The notes beneath the pieces were generated by a model. It searched no databases, was not told the DNA's origin, and saw nothing but the letters and a program-made list of their open reading frames with translations. The position numbers were made by a program, and so were the translations under genes. A stretch of 64,000 nt of DNA, taken from assembly GCA_910586985.1 (NCBI GenBank), contig CAJUKK010000009.1:27636-91635 (forward strand). The letters are read 5' to 3'. The stretch comes from an uncultured Christensenellaceae bacterium. GTDB lineage: Bacteria > Bacillota > Clostridia > Christensenellales > Borkfalkiaceae. Within the stretch, counting starts at the first letter, position 1. Every line of letters starts with the position of its first letter. Positions 1 through 7,919 of the stretch are shown here, one piece after another.

Positions 1-229
1 AGCTGTGATCGCGCGCGAAGAACACTTGCATTTGTTCAACAAGCGCGGGTATAAACTGCTCTCTTCGGACGGTAAGATTTCTAAAACGAAAATCAATGTA
101 ATGACGGTGTTCGAAAGTAAGGGACTTGAATTTTCCGCCGTTACCGTGTACGATGCGGATATGACGGAAAACGAAAAGTATATCGCCTATACGCGCGCGC
201 TTCGCGACCTTGCCGTGGCGGAGGAGTAG
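1..229 (+). CDS. C-terminal end of a superfamily 1 (UvrD/HelD-like) DNA helicase, partial
   Basis: The reading frame is open from the window edge, so only about the last 75 residues are seen. The stretch VMTVFESKGLEF followed by YIAYTRALRDL resembles the UvrD-type helicase C-terminal signature (motif V with KGLEF, then motif VI with YxAxTRA), the region that couples ATP hydrolysis to DNA unwinding. No start codon is claimed; the first in-frame ATG is simply internal. The stop lies 2 bases before the next gene, so the two are probably co-transcribed. Which SF1 subfamily this is (HelD, UvrD or PcrA-like) cannot be decided from the tail alone. Confidence 0.6.
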   Translation, partial: AVIAREEHLHLFNKRGYKLLSSDGKISKTKINVMTVFESKGLEFSAVTVYDADMTENEKYIAYTRALRDLAVAEE

Positions 230-231
230 CC

Positions 232-891
232 GTGAAAAATATCTTTTTAGTGGATATCGACGATACGGTGTATGATTTTCGCGGCTCGGTCAATCGTGTC
301 CTATCCGATTACAGCTTCAAAGCCGAGATGATTCGTCGTTTTCACGAAATTAACGATATGCTCTGGCGGCGGCTCGAACAGGGAAAAATAACGCGCGATA
401 GGCTCGTCGTACTTCGTTTTGAATTGCTCTTTCAGGAGTTCGGAATCAAGGATAATGCCGAAACGGTTGCCAAAGAGTTTTATTGCAGACTCGGAGATAC
501 CATGATTTATTTGGACGGCGCGTTTGATTTTTTGGATGAACTTGCCGGACGTGGCAGAGTGTTTGCGGTGACGAACGGATCAAAGGAAATACAGCGCAAA
601 AAACTTTCGCATCCGCGTGTGAAGAGTATATTGTCCGGCGCGTTTATTTCCGAAGAAGTCGGTTTTACAAAACCCGATCAACGGTTTGCGGATTTTGTGG
701 AAAAACACATTCCCGACTATCAACGCAATCGGGCGGTATGGATCGGAGACAGTCTGACTTCGGATATGCAATGCGCGGGAAGTTGCAATATAGATTTTAT
801 TTTGTTTTCGCCGGACGGCGCGCCTCCTAAATACACGGGGCGGTGCGCTCGGTCATATGTCGAGGCGTTGAGAATTATCGATATTTTGTAA
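232..891 (+). CDS. HAD-family hydrolase (YjjG/pyrimidine-nucleotidase-like)
   Basis: A 219-residue protein with the four haloacid-dehalogenase motifs in order: the nucleophile motif DIDDT near residues 8-12, the Ser/Thr motif VTNGS in the middle, a Lys in FTKPD, and the metal-binding GDSLTSD near residue 175. Such enzymes transfer a phosphoryl group from small phosphate esters to water through an aspartyl-phosphate. The cap insertion after motif I fits the YjjG-like nucleotidase group, but the substrate is not predictable. The start is GTG, 2 bases after the upstream stop, which suggests translational coupling with the helicase gene. Confidence 0.8.
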   Translation: MKNIFLVDIDDTVYDFRGSVNRVLSDYSFKAEMIRRFHEINDMLWRRLEQGKITRDRLVVLRFELLFQEFGIKDNAETVAKEFYCRLGDTMIYLDGAFDFLDELAGRGRVFAVTNGSKEIQRKKLSHPRVKSILSGAFISEEVGFTKPDQRFADFVEKHIPDYQRNRAVWIGDSLTSDMQCAGSCNIDFILFSPDGAPPKYTGRCARSYVEALRIIDIL

Positions 892-908
892 CTTTTCCTC
901 CCAAACGT

Positions 909-940
909 TTGACAAACGGGATGGGGGGGGGGTGTATAAT
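909..940 (+). promoter_or_regulatory. Promoter of the ABC exporter genes with a G10 tract in its spacer
   Basis: A perfect -35 box TTGACA (909-914) and a perfect -10 box TATAAT (935-940) are separated by 20 bases instead of the usual 17. The spacer contains ten consecutive G (923-932). Losing three G would restore 17-bp spacing. The arrangement is that of a slippage-controlled, phase-variable promoter, but the phenotype is only inferred. Confidence 0.6.
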
Positions 941-972
941 TTTTATATTCTAACTGATACGAGGTAATGTCA

Positions 973-1758
973 ATGGAAGAAACAGGCGAGATCGTGCGGG
1001 TCGAGGGATTAAAAAAGACGTTTACCCTTTCCCGAAAACAGCAGAAAATCGAAAAGACGGGACTATCGCACAAAGTTGCGGTAGACGGACTGTCTTTTTC
1101 CGCATACCGCGGGCAGATATACGGTTTGCTCGGGCCGAACGGCGCAGGCAAGACGACGACGCTCCGTATGTTGTCTACGCTCATCAAACCCGACGCGGGC
1201 GATGCTTTTGTTTGCGGACACTCCGTCGTGCGCGAGGCAAGTAAGGTGCGGGATGCAATCGGGTTCATGACGAGCGATTTAAAGCTCGAGGCATTTTTTA
1301 CGCCGTCGTATCTCTTCGACTTTTTCGGGGCAATGCACGGTATTGATAAAGACGCGCTTGCAAACCGAAAAAAATCGTTGTTTTCCCGTTTTGGAATCGA
1401 CCGTTTTGCCGAGGTTAAGGTGCAGGATCTCTCCACGGGTATGAAACAGAAGATATCTCTCGTTGTTTCTATCGTGCATGATCCAGACGTCGTTATATTC
1501 GACGAGCCGACTAACGGACTCGACGTGCTTACGGCAAAGGTCGTCACGGACTTTTTACTCGAACTCAAAGAAATGGGCAAAAGCGTACTGCTTTCGACGC
1601 ATATTTTTTCTCTTGTCGAAAAACTGTGCGACCGCGTGGGAATTATAATCGACGGAAAAATGATAGCGGACGGAACGCTCGACGAAGTTCGCGGCGATAT
1701 GACGCTCGAAGAGCGTTTCTTTGAAACTTATCACAATGTAAAGGGGGAAATCGTATGA
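973..1758 (+). CDS. natA: ABC transporter ATP-binding protein (NatA-like)
   Basis: The ATPase subunit of an ABC-2 type exporter, about 261 residues. The Walker A motif GLLGPNGAGKTTTLRML, the ABC signature LSTGMKQK and the Walker B stretch VVIFDEPTNGLDV are followed by an H-loop in LLSTHIF. Together with the next gene it resembles the NatAB sodium exporter of Bacillus, although drug or lipid export is equally possible. The frame also has an ATG at 967, but GAGG at 961-964 is better spaced for the ATG at 973. The stop overlaps the permease start by 4 bases (ATGA). Transcription probably starts at the G10-spacer promoter at 909-940. Confidence 0.85.
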   Translation: MEETGEIVRVEGLKKTFTLSRKQQKIEKTGLSHKVAVDGLSFSAYRGQIYGLLGPNGAGKTTTLRMLSTLIKPDAGDAFVCGHSVVREASKVRDAIGFMTSDLKLEAFFTPSYLFDFFGAMHGIDKDALANRKKSLFSRFGIDRFAEVKVQDLSTGMKQKISLVVSIVHDPDVVIFDEPTNGLDVLTAKVVTDFLLELKEMGKSVLLSTHIFSLVEKLCDRVGIIIDGKMIADGTLDEVRGDMTLEERFFETYHNVKGEIV

Positions 1759-2921
1759 AATTGTTAGCGCTTATAAAAAAAGAATTTTCCCGCTTTTTCA
1801 GCGATCCGAAACTTATTATTACCATGATTATTCCGGGCGTTCTTATCTTCGTCATTTACTCTTTGATGGGGACGTTTATGAACGAAGAAGACGAAGGATA
1901 CGATTTTAAGGTGTACCGTACGGGCGATTCAGTAGCGGTCTCCATGTTAAAGGCTGCGGTAGAGGCGACGGAGGGATATACTCTTACAATTGAGGATATT
2001 ACCGACGCCGAGACGGCAAAAACAGCCGTAAAAGACGGAAAATATACGGCGTATATCGTCTTTTCGGAAGGATTCGACGAGGCAGTCGGCGCTTACGAGG
2101 CAGGGAGCGGAAAGCCTGCGCCGACGATAGAGATTTATTACCGTTCGGGTGATTCCGAAAGCATGTCGTTCTATTCGATCGCTACTTCCGTACTCGATGC
2201 GTACGAGAATGCGCTTGCAAATAAGTTTGATATCAACCGCGGCGATACCGTTTACGACTATTCGGACGCAGGTAAGATTGTTCAGAACGTTATGGCGGGT
2301 ATTATGCCCTTTATTATCGTTATATTTATCTTTTCGGCTTGTATGTCGATCACGCTTGAATCGGTTGCGGGGGAAAAAGAGCGCGGTACGCTTGCGACCG
2401 TCCTTGTAACGAGCGTGCCCCGCGTACACGTTGCGCTCGGCAAGGTGATTCCTTTGAGCTGTATCGCGCTGATCGGCGCGGTGTCAAGTTTCCTCGGCAT
2501 GGTGCTGTCTCTTCCCAAGATAATCGGCGTATCGGTGGGGAGTTTTGTCGGTAGTTTCGGATTCTTAAGCTATTTCATGCTTTTACTTCTTATTCTGAGT
2601 CTTGTTCCGTTGATCGTGGCGATTATTTCCGTTGTTTCTACGGCGTCGCGGACGGTAAAGGAGTCGTCGGGATATACGAGCGTCATTATGGTTATTACAA
2701 TGGTGCTTTCTTTGGTTGCGTCTTTTGTGTCGGGTATCGGCGGATGGTCGGTCGTTGTACCGATTCTGAACGCCGTCGTTGCGATGCAGAATATTCTGAC
2801 GGGAAGTTATGTCGTTTGGCAGTGTTTAGTATCCGTTCTGATGAATCTTGTATATACGGCGGTAATTGTGTTCGTGATGGCGAAGATGCTTTCGAGCGAG
2901 CGGATCATGTTCGGAAAATAA
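1755..2921 (+). CDS. natB: ABC-2 type permease (NatB-like)
   Basis: A 388-residue membrane partner of the preceding ATPase. One hydrophobic helix lies near residues 20-40. A large extracytoplasmic segment of about 130 residues follows, then a cluster of about five helices from residue 180 to the end. The motif ESVAGEKERGTLATVL is the characteristic cytoplasmic coupling segment of NatB/ABC-2 permeases. It overlaps the ATPase stop by 4 bases, so the two are made together. The substrate is not predictable from sequence; sodium is the family precedent. Confidence 0.85.
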   Translation: MKLLALIKKEFSRFFSDPKLIITMIIPGVLIFVIYSLMGTFMNEEDEGYDFKVYRTGDSVAVSMLKAAVEATEGYTLTIEDITDAETAKTAVKDGKYTAYIVFSEGFDEAVGAYEAGSGKPAPTIEIYYRSGDSESMSFYSIATSVLDAYENALANKFDINRGDTVYDYSDAGKIVQNVMAGIMPFIIVIFIFSACMSITLESVAGEKERGTLATVLVTSVPRVHVALGKVIPLSCIALIGAVSSFLGMVLSLPKIIGVSVGSFVGSFGFLSYFMLLLLILSLVPLIVAIISVVSTASRTVKESSGYTSVIMVITMVLSLVASFVSGIGGWSVVVPILNAVVAMQNILTGSYVVWQCLVSVLMNLVYTAVIVFVMAKMLSSERIMFGK

Positions 2922-2999
2922 GGATTACTGCGTCCGTTTGTCGGCGACATTGTGGAAGGGACGGCATAAAATAATAAAAACGTCTTTCGGAGGACTGTT

Positions 3000-3914
3000 A
3001 TGAATAACTTTAAAACCGTCAGAATCGTAGATAATTTTTATCAGACTTCGTCTTTTTTCCCAATGCCGACAACTTTGGTTTCCACGTTGTCGGAGAACGG
3101 ACTAACAAATTTAGGCGCATATTCTCTGTGTTTTCCCTATTATATTGCAGGGAAAGACCGTTACGCTATGCTTTTAATATGCCGTAATTCGTCGAACACG
3201 GCGCAGAATATATTGCGGTCAAAAAAGTGCGCGCTCAACTTTATACCCGATGATAAAAAGTTTTTTAAAGAGGCGGTGCGGCTCGGTTTTCCGGGAGAAA
3301 CGACGGATGAAAAAATGAAGGATTGTATTTTCAGTCTGGAAGAAAGTTCAATCGGGAACGACCGCCCGAAGATTGTAAGCGAAAGTTTTCAAGTGTTCGA
3401 ATGTACCTGGAACGACGCGCTTGAAAATGCATTCGAGGATCGGGCGGGCTGTTTGGACGGTTATGCGCCTCCCTATCGCAATTTTAATGGAGTTACAAGT
3501 CAGTTTGGCGCACACTTTATTTTGACGATCGATAAGATTCTCATGAAAGAAAAACACTATGACGGAATAATTAACGGAATTAAAACGCGGTCTTTTCCCA
3601 ATATGCCCGTAGATTACGGATATCGCGACAGTACAAATTTTTGGTGCAGTCGATTTAAAAAACCGTTTGCTGAAAAAATTCAAGTCAAAGAAGGAGACGT
3701 ATCGTCTGTAATCTATGCGGCAAAACGGATCGATCCCGACGTTACTTTTACCGACGGCGCTTGCGCGAAATTGACTAAAATTCCGCGAATATTTTTAAAG
3801 GCGGCGCTCTCGCAAATGGTAAAGATCGCAAAGGAAGAGGGGATTTCCGTCATCGACGAGAGAGCGTTAGAATTGATCAATGATAAACGTCGGGTAGAAA
3901 AAAAGCAAAAATAA
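3000..3914 (+). CDS. Flavin-reductase-like split-barrel protein with a PCP_red-like C-terminus
   Basis: A 304-residue protein. Residues about 15-190 resemble the FMN-binding split barrel of flavin reductase-like proteins (PMPTTLVSTL near the N-terminus, then alternating strands). The last 50 residues (DVTFTDGACAKLTKIP through EEGISVIDERALELI) resemble the small helical PCP_red domain, which is often appended to redox proteins. The start has a strong GGAGG 8 bases upstream. It is followed by a perfect 17-bp inverted repeat that ends the unit. Catalytic activity is unproven and the domain reading rests on pattern recognition. Confidence 0.5.
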   Translation: MNNFKTVRIVDNFYQTSSFFPMPTTLVSTLSENGLTNLGAYSLCFPYYIAGKDRYAMLLICRNSSNTAQNILRSKKCALNFIPDDKKFFKEAVRLGFPGETTDEKMKDCIFSLEESSIGNDRPKIVSESFQVFECTWNDALENAFEDRAGCLDGYAPPYRNFNGVTSQFGAHFILTIDKILMKEKHYDGIINGIKTRSFPNMPVDYGYRDSTNFWCSRFKKPFAEKIQVKEGDVSSVIYAAKRIDPDVTFTDGACAKLTKIPRIFLKAALSQMVKIAKEEGISVIDERALELINDKRRVEKKQK

Positions 3915-3943
3915 TATTCACGTCTGTATTCAGGTGTGTTGAT

Positions 3944-3978
3944 GTAAAAGAGTTTGAATTTAATTCAAACTCTTTTAC
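3944..3978 (+). terminator. Intrinsic terminator after the flavoprotein gene
   Basis: A 17-bp perfect inverted repeat (GTAAAAGAGTTTGAATT and its complement) with almost no loop, followed by T-rich sequence. It closes the chromosomal transcript on the left of the prophage. Confidence 0.7.
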
Positions 3979-4028
3979 TTATGTAATTTAAGATATTCGA
4001 TATATTTAATTATTAATTTTAATAACTA

Positions 4029-4119
4029 TTGACAATGATGCAATATATGATATAATAATTCTACAATACGCAAAAACCCCCGAAATACCGTCAAAAAGCG
4101 GTGTTTTCGGGGGTTTTTT
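4029..4119 (+). ncRNA. Candidate short RNA: promoter followed at once by a terminator
   Basis: TTGACA (4029-4034) and TATAAT (4051-4056) with 16-bp spacing are followed, within about 15 bases of the expected start, by a long hairpin. The arms are AACCCCCGAAA and TTTTCGGGGGTT (4074-4119), with a T6 tail. A transcript of about 60 nt would consist almost only of the terminator stem. No open frame fits. It may be a small RNA or the remnant of a leader whose gene was displaced by prophage insertion. Confidence 0.35.
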
Positions 4120-4127
4120 CTATTTCG

Positions 4128-4137
4128 TGTTACTAAC
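4128..4137. other. Candidate attL core (TGTTACTAAC)
   Basis: The 10-mer TGTTACTAAC lies 12 bases beyond the 3' end of the integrase gene and recurs exactly at 42136-42145. It is preceded by CTATTT on both sides. GATACTAA motifs flank both copies (about 4140 and 42118) and may be arm sites. The repeat is short, so the boundary could be off by some tens of bases. Confidence 0.4.
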
Positions 4138-4148
4138 CCGATACTAAT

Positions 4149-5165
4149 TCAAAGTAGTAAACATATTGTGTCACGCAGTTCCTGAATGGTTTTGTGCGTG
4201 TAAACCCTTTCGCCGGTGTCCTTCGATTTGTGTCCCATCAGAAGGTCAATGCACTTCTTGTTTCCGCCTGCGCTGTCAAGGCGTGACCGGAAGGTGTGAC
4301 GGCATTCGTGCGGTGTGTGGGTCATTTGCAACTGTTCCATGATACCATCCCAAATTTTATAGTAAGTCGCAGAACAGCAATGCTTGCCGTTTTTGTTGCT
4401 GAACAGATATTCATTGCCTTCGGCGTATCTTGCTTCAATAAAGGGGCGGATGCGTGGATGAATCGGGACAATGCGGTTCTTGCCGTTTTTGGTTTTTGTT
4501 CCCGACAGAATTGTTCCTTCTTCAAGGTTGACATTCACAGACTTGATTGACAACAATTCACTGATGCGCCATCCCATATATAGGAAGCACAAAACGCTAT
4601 CAAACCACGGTTCTGATTGCCGTTCCCAAACACCATTGATTTCATCTTCGGTGAAGGGGATTTTGGTTGTTTCGGGAACTGGGGCAGCGGTGGTCAACAT
4701 CGAATTGCACTTCACAATGATGTCAAGTTCCAGGGCGAATTTGTCAAGGTGTCCGAACAGGTTCTTGATTGCCCACTGGGTCGAATATCCGCAACCGCAG
4801 TTGTCGATGCAGTCTTGCATCTGATACGCCTTCAATTCCTTGTATTTTAATTGATAGACCGAAGTGCAGTGCTTCCAGGCGGACTTCAAGGAAGAAACCG
4901 AACCTTTCTTCATTTTGGGGAAGTCACGATCTGACCACATGTGATAGACTTCCAACACCGTGATTTTGTGCAGGTCTATGTCATAGGGATTCCGATTGAA
5001 TTCTGCAAGCAACATCAGACCTTCTTCCCTGGTTGCCGTATAACCGATTGACTGATAAATTGGATGACCTTTTTCGTTCCATCCAACTGTTTTTCTGACG
5101 GCAAACGGATGCCTTCTGTTTCCTGACAGTTTGACAACTGTCCCATACCCATTGGGATTTTTCAT
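4149..5165 (-). CDS. int: Prophage tyrosine integrase
   Basis: A tyrosine recombinase of about 338 residues that would integrate and excise the prophage. The catalytic residues are visible: Arg in GWRISELL, the H-x-x-R box in HECRHTFR, the late His in LLMGHKS and the nucleophile Tyr in ERVYTH. The N-terminal part carries a short AP2-like arm-binding segment and a SAM-like core-binding region. The longer frame to 5231 is rejected, because AAAGGATGG lies 9 bases before the ATG at 5165. Its promoter lies in the left 251-bp inverted repeat. The gene ends 12 bases from the candidate attL core, as usual for int. Confidence 0.92.
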   Translation of the reverse strand: MKNPNGYGTVVKLSGNRRHPFAVRKTVGWNEKGHPIYQSIGYTATREEGLMLLAEFNRNPYDIDLHKITVLEVYHMWSDRDFPKMKKGSVSSLKSAWKHCTSVYQLKYKELKAYQMQDCIDNCGCGYSTQWAIKNLFGHLDKFALELDIIVKCNSMLTTAAPVPETTKIPFTEDEINGVWERQSEPWFDSVLCFLYMGWRISELLSIKSVNVNLEEGTILSGTKTKNGKNRIVPIHPRIRPFIEARYAEGNEYLFSNKNGKHCCSATYYKIWDGIMEQLQMTHTPHECRHTFRSRLDSAGGNKKCIDLLMGHKSKDTGERVYTHKTIQELRDTICLLL

Positions 5166-5204
5166 TATAAACACCATCCTTTTGTGTTGATTTTTTCGCT
5201 GAAT

Positions 5205-5455
5205 GGTGCTATAATAGAATAGACCATTCAAGATTTGAAGTTGACCGCTTTTTATTTTGATTTGGTTTTCAACCTTGAACCCTGGGAATTGCAGTTCCTG
5301 GGGTTCTCTTTTTATTTTGTCACTTTGTCACTTGTCACAGATATTTTCTATATTCTTTTATTTTTGCGGTATATAGAAAAGTCATCTGTGATTTTTTTTT
5401 CTTAAAAACCTATTTTTCAAGCAAAAGAACACCTGTGACAAGTGACAGTGTGACA
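5205..5455. repeat. 251-bp perfect inverted repeat, left copy (IR-L)
   Basis: Base-by-base comparison shows these 251 bases are the exact reverse complement of 21918-22168. From its outer to its inner end the copy holds: a leftward promoter-like sequence toward int; a hairpin (GAACCCTGGGAA ... TTCCTGGGGTTC) with a T-rich tail on the plus strand; and a symmetrical element of three TGTCAC-type repeats, an AT-rich core, and three GTGACA-type repeats. No frame is open through it. The 16.5 kb between the two copies is the whole early module. Confidence 0.95.
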
Positions 5456-5458
5456 CAT

Positions 5459-5905
5459 TCATTCATCCCTTTTGTAATGTTCAAGTAGTTTTTCAATTTC
5501 GGATAGGGCAAGGGTTCTTCCTTCATCGTTTAATTGAACCAGGCAGACCAAAGCCTTTGTGACATCTTCACCGAATACATTCGAAATGTCGGTCAAGAAC
5601 TTGGTTTGGAAACCGATTGCTTCCGAATTGTATTTGTGATCCCAACAGTCATACATTTCACACATTCCCAAAAGATAGACTGGGGATGTTCCCAAAACCT
5701 TTGAAAACTTGATCAGGGTGCTTTGGTCGATGCTATTGTCACCCCTTTCAATTTTACTGATTGTTGACCTTGAATTCGCCGCTGTATAACCCATCCGTTT
5801 TGCCAGTTCTTCTTGTGACCATCCTTTCTTCATTCGAAGTTCTTTGATACGGCTTCCGACAAGTTTGTCAGCAGCGACAGCATCATTGTCTTTTTTAATT
5901 TTCAT
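5459..5905 (-). CDS. XRE-family lysogeny repressor
   Basis: A 148-residue protein. An N-terminal helix-turn-helix of the Cro/C1 type occupies about residues 15-75 (GSRIKELRMKKGWSQEELAKRMGY, then STISKIERGDNSI). An acidic helical C-terminus probably serves for dimerisation. No peptidase (LexA-like) domain is visible, so induction is unlikely to be by RecA-driven self-cleavage. The start at 5905 is preferred over 5947 because of the upstream AAGGATGG. It is divergent from the early genes and probably binds the TGTGGATT-N4-AATCCACA palindromes at 6066-6085 and 9388-9407. Confidence 0.85.
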   Translation of the reverse strand: MKIKKDNDAVAADKLVGSRIKELRMKKGWSQEELAKRMGYTAANSRSTISKIERGDNSIDQSTLIKFSKVLGTSPVYLLGMCEMYDCWDHKYNSEAIGFQTKFLTDISNVFGEDVTKALVCLVQLNDEGRTLALSEIEKLLEHYKRDE

Positions 5906-5951
5906 ACAAACAAACCATCCTTGACTTATTTTTTGGCGAAAGAACACTGAT

Positions 5952-6085
5952 ATTATATATCATTGTGGATTAAAAATCAAGTTTATAAGAAAAAAGTTCG
6001 AAAAAAATCATAAAATTTTTCTAAAAAACTGTTGACAAATAATTCACAAAGTATTATACTGGCATTGTGGATTTGGAAATCCACA
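5952..6085. promoter_or_regulatory. Divergent lysogenic/lytic promoter region with operators
   Basis: Leftward, TTGATT (complement of 5975-5980) and TATAAT (complement of 5952-5957), 17 bp apart, would drive the repressor. A half operator TGTGGATT (5964-5971) lies inside that promoter. Rightward, TTGACA (6032-6037) and TATACT (6055-6060), 17 bp apart, would drive the early genes. They are followed at the expected transcript start by the perfect palindrome TGTGGATT-TGGA-AATCCACA (6066-6085). The layout is that of a CI/Cro-type switch. Confidence 0.75.
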
Positions 6086-6125
6086 CAAAACAAACCACCC
6101 GAACGGTGAAAGGACTGGTGAAAGA

Positions 6126-6428
6126 ATGAACAACATCACGAAAGGATTACAGAAATTTTTCAGGGGCAAGCAAACCTTCTATGCACTGGGTGAAAACCTT
6201 TACACGGAACAAGAACTTGTCATCATGGACGAAGAAAGGCAGAAGAAGGATGAACAAAGGGGTTATTCCGACAGAATGGCGCACTGCTATGATAAGTGGT
6301 ACAGGTACAACCGCAGTGACAATGGCGCAGCCTATGACCGTGGCGTTGTCCGTTGTGTGAACGAAAAGCACAGCAAAAAATGGTTGGAAGAAGATGAAGG
6401 CTTCTACATCATTGAATGTGAGAATTGA
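6126..6428 (+). CDS. Hypothetical early phage protein
   Basis: A 100-residue charged protein that I do not recognise. It is rich in Tyr, Arg, Lys and Glu (for example MAHCYDKWYRYNRSDNG), with no membrane segment and no cysteine cluster. It is the first gene behind the rightward early promoter, with an AAAGGACTGGTG ribosome site, so it is expressed earliest in lytic growth. Genes in this position often encode host take-over or anti-defence factors, but nothing in the sequence shows such a role. Confidence 0.7.
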   Translation: MNNITKGLQKFFRGKQTFYALGENLYTEQELVIMDEERQKKDEQRGYSDRMAHCYDKWYRYNRSDNGAAYDRGVVRCVNEKHSKKWLEEDEGFYIIECEN

Positions 6429-6441
6429 AAGGTGGTGTGAA

Positions 6442-6753
6442 ATGAAAAAGTTCAAAAATTTTGGCTATAAACAGGAAACGATTGAAGTCAGAGAAATCAG
6501 CATGGGAAATTTGGTTCACATAATTTGCCAGGCGTTGATTGCGAAAGACAAAAAGGACATGGAAATCAGAATTGTTGATTGCTACGTAGGCGAAGTCGAT
6601 GTGTACAACGGAATGGAAGATTTGTTGATGCAGGACTTCATCTTTGATTGGAAGGTCAACGCCTATCAAATTGAATGCTTACATAACAACAAAACCGACA
6701 AAGACTTTTTGAAGGTCATTATTGCAGACAATGTGAAAGGCGGTGAATTATGA
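6442..6753 (+). CDS. Hypothetical early phage protein
   Basis: A 103-residue protein starting at the ATG behind GAAAGGTGGTG. The longer frame from 6394 overlaps the previous gene and is rejected. It contains a central conserved-looking strand-helix segment (ISMGNLVHIICQALIAKDK) and an acidic C-terminus. No motif is recognised. Its stop overlaps the next start by 4 bases, which indicates translational coupling within the early operon. Confidence 0.65.
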   Translation: MKKFKNFGYKQETIEVREISMGNLVHIICQALIAKDKKDMEIRIVDCYVGEVDVYNGMEDLLMQDFIFDWKVNAYQIECLHNNKTDKDFLKVIIADNVKGGEL

Positions 6754-6926
6754 ACAAAGAAATGAAGATGACGGTCAAGAAATCTGAAATGATTTTGTAC
6801 TGTGACAACTGCGGTGACAAGGATCGGGATTTCTATGAAATCAATGATGAAGGTGGCAAGTGCATTCTTCATCTGTGCAAAGATTGCCTGATGGCGTTGC
6901 TTGAAGCGATAATCAAGCGTGACTAA
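6750..6926 (+). CDS. Small zinc-ribbon-like phage protein
   Basis: A 58-residue frame coupled to the previous gene by an ATGA overlap. It contains two cysteine pairs (YCDNCGD near residue 18 and LCKDCL near residue 45), the typical four-cysteine zinc ribbon spacing. It probably binds nucleic acid or a host protein; no closer function can be given. Confidence 0.6.
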   Translation: MNKEMKMTVKKSEMILYCDNCGDKDRDFYEINDEGGKCILHLCKDCLMALLEAIIKRD

Positions 6927-6938
6927 TAAAAGGGGGTG

Positions 6939-7160
6939 ATGAAAGTGAAGGTGTTTGATGTCCTTTCGACAATGAATCCCGATGCACTGACAAGTATTCA
7001 ACTTGAAACCTTTTCCGAACCGATTGCGTTTGGAAAAGTAGGTGCAATCAAATTGAATCCGAAATTTGACAGATTCGAAGTTGAAAGAATTTATCCCGAA
7101 TATTACAAGGGAAATATGCAGACCGGCATCACGGTCATTGTCAAAGCGGTAGCAGGTTGA
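6939..7160 (+). CDS. Hypothetical early phage protein
   Basis: A 73-residue protein behind a GGGGG ribosome site; ATG at 6939 is preferred to the overlapping GTG at 6936. A basic-hydrophobic alternation suggests a small beta-rich fold. I see no recognisable motif. It lies in the early operon between two other small unknowns. Confidence 0.55.
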   Translation: MKVKVFDVLSTMNPDALTSIQLETFSEPIAFGKVGAIKLNPKFDRFEVERIYPEYYKGNMQTGITVIVKAVAG

Positions 7161-7223
7161 AAACCAAATCGGAATGAGTGCTGCAACACGAATTCCAAAA
7201 ATTAAAAAGGACGGTATTTTTAT

Positions 7224-7568
7224 ATGAAGGATTATTTCATCGGAAGGGGATTTCTTCATCCCGAAAAGTTGAAGATTGCGGAAAAGTACAGGGGCAAGTC
7301 TTTGGTTGATGCGGAAGGCGCAACCGAACACAAAGGCGTTTTGGAAATCCGCCTTTGCCCCTATATGTATTATTGCATGTTACACGATCAGATGGGGTGG
7401 GGAAAAATGAAACCCGAAGAATGCCCCATTCGTGAAGCCTGGGTGAAGGACGGCATCTTGAAAGATACAAGCATTCCCGAATTCACTGCGAAAGGCAAGA
7501 AGTTCGTTGAATATGTCTTGAAATGGGCATATCCTGTGGACTACGCCGAAATGGTTCTGACGAAATAG
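7224..7568 (+). CDS. Hypothetical early phage protein
   Basis: A 114-residue protein with an AAAGGACGG ribosome site about 12 bases upstream. Three cysteines and several aromatic residues sit in the middle (LCPYMYYCMLHDQMGW). No family is recognised. The frame has the codon use of its neighbours and no competing frame, so it is very likely real. Confidence 0.6.
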   Translation: MKDYFIGRGFLHPEKLKIAEKYRGKSLVDAEGATEHKGVLEIRLCPYMYYCMLHDQMGWGKMKPEECPIREAWVKDGILKDTSIPEFTAKGKKFVEYVLKWAYPVDYAEMVLTK

Positions 7569-7579
7569 GCGGTGCGGAC

Positions 7580-7915
7580 ATGGCAAACCAAAAATTGACC
7601 CACACAATAGAATGGGAACAGATCGGTGGCAATTACCGCATCATCAAGTTGACAGGTTCGAAGCGACAACCAACGCTTGACGAAGCAAGGGAATATTTGC
7701 GTGAACATCATCTTCCCGAAGAAATATGGTGTTGTGGTTTCTATAATAATCAGGAAGCATCGGACGGATATTTTGATGAATACGAAATCAACAAAACTTT
7801 GACTTTGTACGAATATGCAAAGTACAAAGAAGGTGGATGTCCGATATGCGGACAGGCAATCGACCTGTACAAACAAGCGGAAAAATGCCCTTGTTGTGGC
7901 AAAGAATGGGGGTGA
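7580..7915 (+). CDS. Phage protein with C-terminal zinc ribbon
   Basis: A 111-residue protein. Its last 30 residues form a zinc ribbon (GCPICGQ near residue 86, KCPCCGKEWG at the end). The N-terminal 80 residues look like a small alpha/beta domain with no known motif. The start at 7580 follows GGCGGTG; the upstream extension overlaps the previous gene. It ends 4 bases before the cytosine methyltransferase start, so the two are probably co-translated. Confidence 0.6.
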   Translation: MANQKLTHTIEWEQIGGNYRIIKLTGSKRQPTLDEAREYLREHHLPEEIWCCGFYNNQEASDGYFDEYEINKTLTLYEYAKYKEGGCPICGQAIDLYKQAEKCPCCGKEWG

Positions 7916-7919
7916 CAAC

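Noticed and set aside
720..1580. 286-residue open frame on the minus strand
   Set aside because: Antisense to the HAD and ABC ATPase genes, low-complexity Ser/Thr-rich product without motifs.
4100..4145. Integration into a tRNA or tmRNA gene
   Set aside because: No cloverleaf or tRNA 3' end can be folded at either boundary; the site appears intergenic.
6931..6936. Other runs of five or six G (for example before several phage start codons)
   Set aside because: These are ordinary ribosome binding sites of the AAGGGGG type and too short to be slippage tracts.
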